Below are positions 1-6,723 of a DNA stretch of 53,984 bases, one piece after another. The stretch comes from Pseudomonadales bacterium (GTDB lineage Bacteria; Pseudomonadota; Gammaproteobacteria; Pseudomonadales; Azotimanducaceae). The first letter of the stretch is position 1, and each line of letters starts with the position of its first letter. The notes under the pieces are model-generated. The model had not been told where the DNA came from. It did no database searches and was given only the letters and a program-made list of their open reading frames with translations. The stretch covers positions 1-53,984 of the forward strand of contig JAJEIQ010000059.1 of assembly GCA_022827905.1 (NCBI GenBank). Reading direction: 5' to 3'. The position numbers and the translations under genes were made by a program.

Positions 1-179
1 CCTTGGAACCCAACCAGCTGTGACCCATGCCCCCGCCCAACGTCCGAATGGGCGAACCATAGAACCCGCCGGCTATAATGTCAAGCCGTGCGAAACACGC
101 CCTCAGGCGTCAACCAACGGCGCGGGGGTGCGAATAGTTACCCGACCGGAAGCTCGAGTCCGCCAAGCGAAACAAAGCC

Positions 180-2165
180 ATGAACGAAGAAATTGGCAAC
201 ATGCTGAACCGCAAGCCGGGCAAGGACGGCAAGCCAATCGCAAGAAGGAAGAGCTCAGCCTCGAAACCGAAGAAACCAACAAGGCAGTTGACCCTGTTCG
301 ACAACCCCGATTTCGTTGAGTTTGCTGAGGGCATCCGTGTGAACCTTCTCTCCAATTCGGGCTTGGGGGAAAGCAGCGTCGAGCGTGACGCCAACATTTT
401 GATTGGACGTGTAGAAACCGCCGCCCATTTCCTGGCGCAGGATGAACTCAAGCCGGACCTGGACGCGCACTTCGGCATTGACCGCCTCAATGAAGCCAAA
501 GGCGACAGCACGAAGGTCGCGGCCTTGATCCTCCTCAATGCAGCAATGCTCCATCAACGCATTGCATCCGGCGGGTGGCTTGAGGGCATTCGACATCTAA
601 CTGAGCTTCAGGCATCGGCCGACCCGGTCAGCGAGTTTCGGTTTGAGTGGGAGCGCATTCTGCGCCATGACTTTCAGGCAGTGCTTGGTCCCGCCGCCGA
701 TGTTGTCCAACACATTGTCCGGACAGGCAAGACCGCTGGGCTAGCCCAAGCGCTCCGATCAGTAGCTGAGTCGGCAGGGGAAATCGCCACCCTGTATGCC
801 GACATGGGAACCGACCATGCAGGAAGGGTGTACAACGCCTTTATGGCCGATCAGGCTAGCGATGGAGCCTTCTTCACCCGCCCTCCGGCAGCTGTGTTGC
901 TTGCAAAGCTGGCCTTGGATGCTTGCGGAAGCGTTGAGTGGGGAAGGGGCCACAAAATTGTTGATCCAGCCTGCGGGTCAGGCACGTTGCTGGCCGCCGC
1001 TTTGAGCGAGATCAAGGCACGGCAAGGCGATGCTCTCCCACAGCAAGGCCGTGGCCGTTTACAGAGGGAACTGGTGCAAAGCTGCCTGGTCGGGCTCGAC
1101 ATCAACGAAGTCTCGCTACAACTCGCCGCATCCCAACTCACGGCCGGCACTCAGGACGTGCGCTACGCAAAAATGGGGCTACGGCTAATGCCCTATGGCC
1201 CCCAGGGGAACGGCCAGATCCGCGGAGGGTCAATGGAATTGTTTGCTGCCGAGCAGATTGCCCCGCGGAGAAGCGACTTGGATTTTCGCGAAACCATCAG
1301 TGCCGAGGACGTATGGAGTGATCCGGGGACAGTGGTTGAGGACGCTGCCGAACTGATTGCCGGGGCCCGGCTCGTTATCATGAACCCACCCTATTCCAAC
1401 CGCTCCAAAATGGGTGAAAAGTTCGCGCCGGAAGACAAAAAAGCGCTTCGGCACCGAATGGATGCGCTATATGGTCTGCTGGGAAGCGAGGGAATGGGTG
1501 CCTTTGATGTCCGCAACTCCCTAAGACCCATGTTCGTAGCGTTGGCGGATTGCTGCCTAGTTGAAGGCGGCGTGATGGCGTTCGTGTGCCCAACCATTGC
1601 CTTGACCAGCCCATCCGGCTTGCATGAACGGGTCGAATTGGCCAAGAAGTATCACGTCCACGCCATTTTGGTTTCCAATCAAAATGGCAACAGAAACATG
1701 AGCGCCAAGACGAGCATTGATGAGTCCTTGGTCATACTGAAGAAAAAAGTCGGCGAAGCGCAGGCGCAATCCACACAGGTCATTGTCCTCGACCGTTTTC
1801 CCCGCAGCGAAGATGAGGCTGCGGCGCTTCACGAAGAGATCATCAACCTGCACGGTGACGGAATTCTGCCCAATGGCCTCGGCCAGGTATCCTCATGGCC
1901 AGCATCGCGCATCAACGTCGGTAACTGGGCGCCCACGACTCTTCACAGTCCCGAGCTTCGGGAGGCTGCTTTGCAGTACGCCGAGGGCCTCAACGGCGCT
2001 CTACAGCCCCTGTCGCCTTCCTACAGCGTGGCTGAATCTGGGGGGGGGGGGGGGGGGTACGTACAACCCCGGGAAAACAGGGCCAAGCCTCTACGACGGC
2101 ACGTACCGAAGGCTTCCGGCCAAGTCTTGAGGGCTTTGTACCAGCGACAACCAAAGAAGAACTAA
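180..2165 (+). CDS. N6-adenine DNA methyltransferase, class I, C-terminus altered by poly-G tract
   Basis: This is the catalytic part of an amino-methyltransferase that would methylate adenine in DNA using S-adenosylmethionine. After a basic N-terminus (Lys/Arg-rich, about residues 8-38) comes a helical region, then FFTRPPAAVLL near residue 230, the SAM-binding motif DPACGSGTLL near 262 and the catalytic motif NPPY at 402-405. Together these are typical of Eco57I/type I HsdM-like enzymes. The ATG at 180 is used; an ATG at 201 (MLNRKPGK) is equally possible. An 18-G run at 2040-2057 ends the family-like part, and the 35 residues after it look arbitrary. The following ORF (2191-2808) looks like the missing C-terminal portion, so the gene appears frameshifted or split, or the tract length is variable or mis-sequenced. 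No partner nuclease is adjacent. The OLD-family gene downstream suggests a former defence island. The family call is sure; the activity of the present form is doubtful. Confidence 0.85.
   Translation: MNEEIGNMLNRKPGKDGKPIARRKSSASKPKKPTRQLTLFDNPDFVEFAEGIRVNLLSNSGLGESSVERDANILIGRVETAAHFLAQDELKPDLDAHFGIDRLNEAKGDSTKVAALILLNAAMLHQRIASGGWLEGIRHLTELQASADPVSEFRFEWERILRHDFQAVLGPAADVVQHIVRTGKTAGLAQALRSVAESAGEIATLYADMGTDHAGRVYNAFMADQASDGAFFTRPPAAVLLAKLALDACGSVEWGRGHKIVDPACGSGTLLAAALSEIKARQGDALPQQGRGRLQRELVQSCLVGLDINEVSLQLAASQLTAGTQDVRYAKMGLRLMPYGPQGNGQIRGGSMELFAAEQIAPRRSDLDFRETISAEDVWSDPGTVVEDAAELIAGARLVIMNPPYSNRSKMGEKFAPEDKKALRHRMDALYGLLGSEGMGAFDVRNSLRPMFVALADCCLVEGGVMAFVCPTIALTSPSGLHERVELAKKYHVHAILVSNQNGNRNMSAKTSIDESLVILKKKVGEAQAQSTQVIVLDRFPRSEDEAAALHEEIINLHGDGILPNGLGQVSSWPASRINVGNWAPTTLHSPELREAALQYAEGLNGALQPLSPSYSVAESGGGGGGYVQPRENRAKPLRRHVPKASGQVLRALYQRQPKKN
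2040..2057. repeat. Poly-G homopolymer tract (18 G) inside methyltransferase gene
   Basis: Eighteen consecutive G lie within the coding sequence. Loss of one G would switch translation to a frame ending at 2130, and gain of one G to a frame ending at 2200. Such tracts slip during replication and often drive phase variation in methyltransferase genes. A sequencing or assembly artefact (poly-G calls) is the main alternative. Confidence 0.9.
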
Positions 2166-2190
2166 ATCGAAACCTCGCAAGGACTGCGAC

Positions 2191-2808
2191 ATGGCGATGA
2201 ACAACTCATTCCCCGTCATAGACTCCGGAGGGGCGAATGGACAGCGATTCATTGAGGCTAAGCCAGACTCCGATTGGGAGCCCAAAGGCCCGTTGCCGGA
2301 TGGGTCCACAAGGGCGCCCATCTTGGACAAGGCCGGGCACCTGCTGGTTACAGGTAGGCAGAGGCTGAACACCGCCAGGCTGACCGCTGTGGCTTCCGAC
2401 CAAAAGTACATCGGGAATGGTTGGATCCCGGTATCGGGCATGGAGCCGGACCAAGGCAAGGGGGCAGCAGTTTTCATCAATTCGACAATCGGCAGGCTCC
2501 AGCTGTTTTTGCGTCCCGCCAAAACCCTAGACTACCCTCAATACAACCCCAATGTAGTCGCGGACCTAATGCTCCCGGATCTTTCCGACCCAAGGGTGCT
2601 AAACGTCCTTTCGGATGCTTGGGAGCAGACCCGTTTCACCGAAGTGCCAGTCTTCAGGGAAGGCGAATGCGAAGTGAGGCGAATTTGGGATGACGCCGTG
2701 GCAGAAGCGATTGGGTTGGATAGTGCCGTGCTGACTAGGCAACGCCTGCTTCTTCATCAAGAGCCGTTGGTCAGCGGAAACAACTACGGGGACGTGATCG
2801 TTGACTAG
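2191..2808 (+). pseudogene. Probable detached C-terminal part of the upstream DNA methyltransferase
   Basis: This is a 205-residue ORF starting ATGGCGATG. Its middle part (LLVTGRQRLNTARLTAVA, then YIGNGWIPV and FINSTIGRLQLFL) resembles the segment after the catalytic domain of large class I DNA methyltransferases, where a conserved N-S-T-x-G stretch closes the target-recognition region. It has no SAM or NPPY motif of its own. It lies 25 bp after the upstream stop, in the frame that the upstream gene would enter after loss of one G from its poly-G tract, but an in-frame TGA at 2128-2130 still separates the two. The gene therefore seems to carry more than one lesion, or the region contains sequence errors. 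It could also be translated separately as a specificity subunit, which I consider less likely. Confidence 0.6.
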
Positions 2809-3128
2809 TGCCGTAGCACTATACTGATTTGACCCGCCCGCGAACTTTCTGGCACGGTATTGGCTTCACTGGACTTTAGGTAGGACTAGGCAGCCCACGG
2901 GTGTATCCACATTCATGAATGTTTGGGTAGCCCCGCGTGTGCGGGGATGGATCGAGGTCGTCACAACGGAGGCCGAAACGGAGATAATTGTTTGAAGTGC
3001 CGCGTTGTCATGGGCAAGTATCTGCGGGACACTTCGTGGGAGACGGAAGTCTGGTGCGCCAACGCACCGACCCATCTCATTCACTTCGACGGCAAGTGCT
3101 TTCTCGGACCATATGAGGAGAACGAACA
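2809..3128. other. Intergenic region with an orphan CRISPR-like repeat and a possible small ORF
   Basis: This 320-bp gap separates the methyltransferase remnant from the OLD-family gene. It contains one type I-E-like repeat at 2926-2954 and, after it, a short reading frame ending in a GTGA overlap with the next gene. I see no convincing terminator after 2808, and no second repeat at the 61-bp spacing expected of an array. Confidence 0.6.
2926..2954 (+). CRISPR. Orphan type I-E-like CRISPR repeat (single copy)
   Basis: A 29-bp element with core CCCCGCGTGTGCGGGGATGG has the short CCCGC/GCGGGG stem and the GATGRAYCG-like 3' end of type I-E repeats. About 21 of 29 positions match the second copy at 5247-5275. 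No adjacent copy, leader or cas gene is seen, so this is at most a remnant. Confidence 0.5.
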
Positions 3129-3132
3129 GTGA
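2947..3132 (+). CDS. Possible small Cys-containing protein translationally coupled to the OLD gene
   Basis: A 61-codon frame from an ATG at 2947; a later ATG at 3010 would give 40 residues. It ends with a GTGA overlap onto the start of the OLD-family gene. The C-terminal part looks protein-like (CLKC, then WCANAPTHLIHFDGKCFL, ending EENEQ) and contains four cysteines that could bind a metal. The first residues are encoded by the CRISPR-like repeat, so the true start is more likely TTG 2992 or ATG 3010. I do not recognise the family. The overlap suggests coupling with the nuclease gene, but chance cannot be excluded for so short a frame. Confidence 0.35.
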   Translation: MDRGRHNGGRNGDNCLKCRVVMGKYLRDTSWETEVWCANAPTHLIHFDGKCFLGPYEENEQ

Positions 3133-5087
3133 AATTGAGGGAATTCACCGTCAGGGAATTCAAGAGTATCTGGGATTCCGGCCCGATCAAGGTAGACGAT
3201 CTCGCGACCTGCCTGGTGGGCAAGACCGCGTTGCTCACAGCTCTGTACAGAACCAATCCTATCATTCCCGAGGACGGCGTTTTCGACCTGACCTACGACT
3301 ATCCGAAACGCGAAGTTGAAGACTACCGCTTCGCTGTAGAAAACGGCGAACGGTCCGAGGCGGTTGTCGTCGACTGCCTCTACGAACTTGAGGCGGAGGA
3401 CAGTGCTGCTGTGGCAGACGCATTCGGCGCAAAGGTGTTGAAGAGCAGTACATTCCGCCGAGAGACGTACTACGGTGAGAAAAATAGTAAGTTTGTTCTC
3501 TCCGTTGACGACCTCGCAGCGATCAAGCATCTCGCAAGAAACTCGGGCTTTACAAATGACCTGCAAGCATCGCTGGAATCCACAAACAATTGGGAAGACT
3601 TCGCGAAACTCCTAGACGAAGCTGAAGCGAACGAGGCAGTCAATAGAAGCAAGGCATTGGTTTCGAAAGTCACGGAAAGCGGATTGGCGCACTACGTTTT
3701 CCACTCACTGTTGCGGCCGCGTGCACCAAAGTTTCTCTACTTCGATGAATACTACCAGATGACAGGGCAGGACAATCTCAACGCGCTGGTTGAACGCGAA
3801 GACAGCAACCAGCTCAAGGAATCGGATCGTCCTTTCATCGGACTCGTGAATCTGGCCCGGCTCGATCTCCGGGAGTTGGTGAACACACAGAATACAACCG
3901 AGTTGAAGAACAAACTCGAAGGCGCTGGAAACCATCTCACGCGCCGCATTGTCAGCTACTGGTCGCAGAACAAACACATCCAGATGAAGTTCGATGTTCG
4001 GGAAGGCAAGCCGCAAGACCCCGAAGAGATGCGGTCCGGGCTCAATGTCTGGGGCGAAATATACGATTCGGTCCATTGGGCGCATACCCCGCTCGGGTCA
4101 CGTTCGCGCGGGTTCATCTGGTTCTTCTCGTTCCTGGCATGGTACGAGGACGTAAAGCGGCAGAAGCAGAACGTCATTCTCTTGCTTGACGAACCGGGGC
4201 TTTCCCTCCACGGCCGCGCGCAAGGCGATCTGCTCAACTATTTCGATAAGGAACTCGCCCAACATCAGCTCATCTACTCCACGCATTCGCCCTTTATGAT
4301 CGACCCGCGCAAGTTCGAACGCGTCCGCATCGTGCAGGATCTCGGAATCGACTCGAACAAGGAGCTTCCCAAAAACCGGGACGGCACTAAGGTCTTGGCC
4401 AATGTTTTCGATGCGACTGACGACAGCCTGTTTCCGCTGCAAGGCGCGCTTGGATACGACATCCACCAGACGCTCTTCGTCGGCCCAAACACACTTGTGG
4501 TCGAAGGCCCGTCCGACCTGCTCTATCTGCGAGCGGTCTCCGGAGAGCTCGAACGCGAGGGACGCGTCGGGTTATCCGACGAGTGGACGCTGACTCCTGT
4601 CGGTGGGAGCGGTAAGGTTCCCACTTTTGTCGCGCTCCTTGCGCCTCAGCGCGGCATGAAGGTCGCGACGCTGTTGGATATTCAGGATAGCGATGCTGGG
4701 GTTATCGCCGACTTGTACAAGAAAAAGCTATTGGCGAAGAAGAATGTGATGACCTACGCAGAGTTTGTTGGCCCGGACGAGGCGGATATAGAGGATCTCT
4801 TCGACCGAGATTTTTATGTCTCGCTTGTCAACGAGGAATTCAGGAGGGAAGTTGCGAAGCCGATCGAGGCTGGCCTATTGAACGACCAGGTTCCGCGGAC
4901 GCTGCGAGCTCTTGAGCAGTACATCGCTGACAATCCCTTCAAGTCGGGACGATTCGGGCACTATCGGCCAGCCAGATACTTTGTTGAACGTCTCGATGTT
5001 ATGTGGCCGCGTGTATCCGAGGAGACGAAAGGTAGATTCGAGGCGGTCTTTCGACGAGCTAACGCGTTGCTCAAGTCTCTTCGATGA
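3129..5087 (+). CDS. OLD-family ATPase/TOPRIM nuclease with truncated P-loop
   Basis: OLD-family proteins couple an ABC/SMC-like ATPase to a TOPRIM nuclease and commonly act in anti-phage defence. The N-terminus (MKLREFTVREFKSIWDSGPI) is the usual beta hairpin before the P-loop. The P-loop itself reads TCLVGKTALLTAL (GKT at 31-33) instead of the G-x4-GK-T form. This fits an in-frame loss of about five residues between two GK pairs. Walker B is ILLLDEP (D354, E355), followed by a THSPF H-loop. The TOPRIM domain shows LVVEGPSD (E459) and LLDIQDSD near 517. At 652 residues the length is normal. The start is GTG, overlapping a possible small ORF by GTGA. It sits between two orphan CRISPR-like repeats and after a broken methyltransferase. 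ATP hydrolysis is probably impaired unless the shortened loop still works. Confidence 0.85.
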   Translation: MKLREFTVREFKSIWDSGPIKVDDLATCLVGKTALLTALYRTNPIIPEDGVFDLTYDYPKREVEDYRFAVENGERSEAVVVDCLYELEAEDSAAVADAFGAKVLKSSTFRRETYYGEKNSKFVLSVDDLAAIKHLARNSGFTNDLQASLESTNNWEDFAKLLDEAEANEAVNRSKALVSKVTESGLAHYVFHSLLRPRAPKFLYFDEYYQMTGQDNLNALVEREDSNQLKESDRPFIGLVNLARLDLRELVNTQNTTELKNKLEGAGNHLTRRIVSYWSQNKHIQMKFDVREGKPQDPEEMRSGLNVWGEIYDSVHWAHTPLGSRSRGFIWFFSFLAWYEDVKRQKQNVILLLDEPGLSLHGRAQGDLLNYFDKELAQHQLIYSTHSPFMIDPRKFERVRIVQDLGIDSNKELPKNRDGTKVLANVFDATDDSLFPLQGALGYDIHQTLFVGPNTLVVEGPSDLLYLRAVSGELEREGRVGLSDEWTLTPVGGSGKVPTFVALLAPQRGMKVATLLDIQDSDAGVIADLYKKKLLAKKNVMTYAEFVGPDEADIEDLFDRDFYVSLVNEEFRREVAKPIEAGLLNDQVPRTLRALEQYIADNPFKSGRFGHYRPARYFVERLDVMWPRVSEETKGRFEAVFRRANALLKSLR

Positions 5088-5246
5088 CTCGTAGCTAAAC
5101 CTTAGCTTCGAGCACTGTCAGCGCGTCCCCCGCATGCGGTAGGGTTCGAGGGAACTCCGGCATCATGCGCGGCTGAACGGTCCGCCGACGGTCACTACCT
5201 CCTCGCGTCTGTTCCACAGTCCTTTCACGGGGCGAGGTACCTCCGT

Positions 5247-5275
5247 GTATTTCCCGCAGGCGCGGGGATGAACCG
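5247..5275 (+). CRISPR. Orphan type I-E-like CRISPR repeat (single copy)
   Basis: A 29-bp element with core CCCGCAGGCGCGGGGATGAA ends in AACCG, very close to type I-E repeats that end GGGGATRAACCG. No copy occurs 61 bp to either side. It lies downstream of the OLD-family gene, and a related copy (2926-2954) lies upstream in the same orientation. Confidence 0.6.
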
Positions 5276-5293
5276 TGGCGGTCATGCGCCATC

Positions 5294-5323
5294 AGAAAAA
5301 AGCAAGGGCCTCCGAAGAGGCCC
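5294..5323 (-). terminator. Rho-independent terminator, leftward, UUCG loop
   Basis: On the minus strand a perfect 7-bp stem GGGCCTC/GAGGCCC closes a TTCG tetraloop and is followed by TTGCTTTTTT. Preceding it on the same strand is another TTCG hairpin with an AGCGCA/TGCGCT stem. No minus-strand gene is visible upstream of it, so the transcript it ends is unknown; it might also block antisense transcription. Confidence 0.75.
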
Positions 5324-5549
5324 CGCGCCCTGCGCTCGAAAGCGCAAGGGCTGTCAACGACAACACGGGTTCGGCTAGCAGCTAGTTCAAGAACAGAAAC
5401 CTTGTCCCAAACGTCCCGGTGCCTCGGGTTGTCCCGTGAAGGTGGTGAAAGCGGGCGCTAGGGACATGGCCCAATTGTGCGCAATGTCGCACAGCGGGGT
5501 GAGACATCGCCCGTAGCGGTGGTCTGTGCGGGCCGCTAGGCTGGCCTGC

Positions 5550-6638
5550 ATGGTTTCCAACGATCAGCCGCCGGTCGCTTTCCCCCACGACGCCGCCTAC
5601 AAGGCCATGTACGGCCATCCCGAGGCCGTCCTCGGCCTGCAGCCCTACCTAAGTGCGCCCAACGGTCCCTTGAGCCAAAGCACCCTTGACGGCCTCGACT
5701 TCCAGCGCCTTGAGAAACTGCCTGCCGAGTGGGTCACCAGGGACTTTCGGCGGCGGCACGGCGACCAGGTGTGGCGCGTTCCCTTCCGGGGCGCGGGTGG
5801 GACGGCTAGCTGGCTGATCCTCCTGCTCGAGTTCCAGTCCGAGGCCGACGCCAGCATGACGCTACGGGTGCTCGGCTACGTTTGGGAGTTGTGGCGGGCC
5901 ATGGAGGCACAGGGCGCGTTGACGCCCGAAGCGCCGCGGCCAGCGACGCTGCCGGTAGTCATCCACAACGGCGCCGCGCCCTGGCGGGTGCCCCGTCGGC
6001 TGGCGGACTGGACCTTGGCCGGGCTGCCGGACGCCCCGCGCACGGATCTTGCACCCCTGCAGCCGTCCATCGGTCTGCACGTGGTTGACTTCGCCGCGCA
6101 CCGGGGGGACGATTTGATCGCGGGCAGCCTGACTTCGCTGCAGATCGGGATAGAGTACGCTGGGCCGTCGGACTTCGCCCGGCTGCTGCCGGCGTTGGCG
6201 GAACTGCCGGGCACCCGTTTGCGGTGGACGGTTTACGAGTGGATTCGGCGCCGAGCGCATCATCACTTCGGGATGGAGCTTGCGCCATTGCAGGAGGATG
6301 AGGACATGAGCGTTGGGGTGTTTCGGTCAAGGATTGACGAGAACATGAAGCGGGCCGCCGAGGCGTGGTTCGCCGATGGCCTCAAAGCGGGCCTTGAACG
6401 GGGCTTGGAGCAGGGCCTTGAACGGGGCCTTGAGCAGCAGCGCTCCCTGCTTGGCCGGCAGGCCGCGGCGAAGTTCGGCGCCGAAACGGCGGTGCGGCTG
6501 ACTCCGCTGCTGGCCCAGGCCGGGGACTGGGCAACCTTGGCCGAACTGGGCGAGGTTCTGCTCGCCGCCGGTGATGAGCCGCAACTGCTCGCCCAAACCA
6601 AGGCGGCAATCGCCTCCTCCCAGCAGAGCACCGACTAG
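5550..6638 (+). CDS. Rpn-family recombination-promoting nuclease (PD-(D/E)XK, YhgA-like)
   Basis: Rpn proteins are transposase-31/PD-(D/E)XK nucleases that cut DNA and promote RecA-independent recombination; several act in phage defence. The start (DQPPVAFPHDAAYKAMYGHP) has the family's N-terminal H-D followed by an F/Y-rich helix. The catalytic strand is WLILLLEFQSEAD, with the E-x-Q form of the motif near residue 93. The C-terminus contains the near-exact repeat GLERGLEQGLERGLEQ, likely expanded by slippage, and a helical tail. I chose ATG 5550; a GTG at 5526 in the same frame would add eight residues. The ribosome site is weak. It lies beside other defence-type genes. Family assignment is good; the biological role is inferred. 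Confidence 0.85.
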   Translation: MVSNDQPPVAFPHDAAYKAMYGHPEAVLGLQPYLSAPNGPLSQSTLDGLDFQRLEKLPAEWVTRDFRRRHGDQVWRVPFRGAGGTASWLILLLEFQSEADASMTLRVLGYVWELWRAMEAQGALTPEAPRPATLPVVIHNGAAPWRVPRRLADWTLAGLPDAPRTDLAPLQPSIGLHVVDFAAHRGDDLIAGSLTSLQIGIEYAGPSDFARLLPALAELPGTRLRWTVYEWIRRRAHHHFGMELAPLQEDEDMSVGVFRSRIDENMKRAAEAWFADGLKAGLERGLEQGLERGLEQQRSLLGRQAAAKFGAETAVRLTPLLAQAGDWATLAELGEVLLAAGDEPQLLAQTKAAIASSQQSTD

Positions 6639-6642
6639 CAGC

Positions 6643-6656
6643 AATCCAATTGGATT
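6643..6656. promoter_or_regulatory. Perfect 14-bp palindrome upstream of the redoxin fusion gene
   Basis: AATCCAATTGGATT is a perfect palindrome about 67 bp before the start at 6724, shortly after the rpn stop codon. It may be an operator for the downstream gene. A TATAGT box at 6674-6679 could be a -10 element. No regulator is known for it. Confidence 0.35.
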
Positions 6657-6723
6657 CACCCAACGGCCCGTTGTATAGTTCGTCGTTACTTTTCTACCCA
6701 ATTCCGATGCGGAGAATTTTCCC

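Larger units (their letters stand above)
5088..5549. other. Intergenic region with CRISPR-like repeat and leftward terminator
   Basis: This gap of about 460 bp holds one CRISPR-like repeat (5247-5275) and a leftward hairpin terminator (5294-5323). A second small hairpin with a TTCG loop follows near 5329-5350. I see no convincing gene on either strand. A 78-codon minus-strand frame that runs into the next gene is low-complexity and looks like a shadow. Confidence 0.6.

Noticed and set aside
5121-5180. Further degenerate CRISPR repeats between the OLD gene and the clear repeat at 5247
   Set aside because: Only short matches (CCCGCATGCGG, GCGCGGCTGAACGG) and spacing that does not fit 61-bp units; too weak to call an array.
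5382-5618. A 78-codon minus-strand frame ahead of the leftward terminator
   Set aside because: Overlaps the rpn coding start, His/Gly/Arg-rich, no ribosome site; it does not explain the terminator convincingly.
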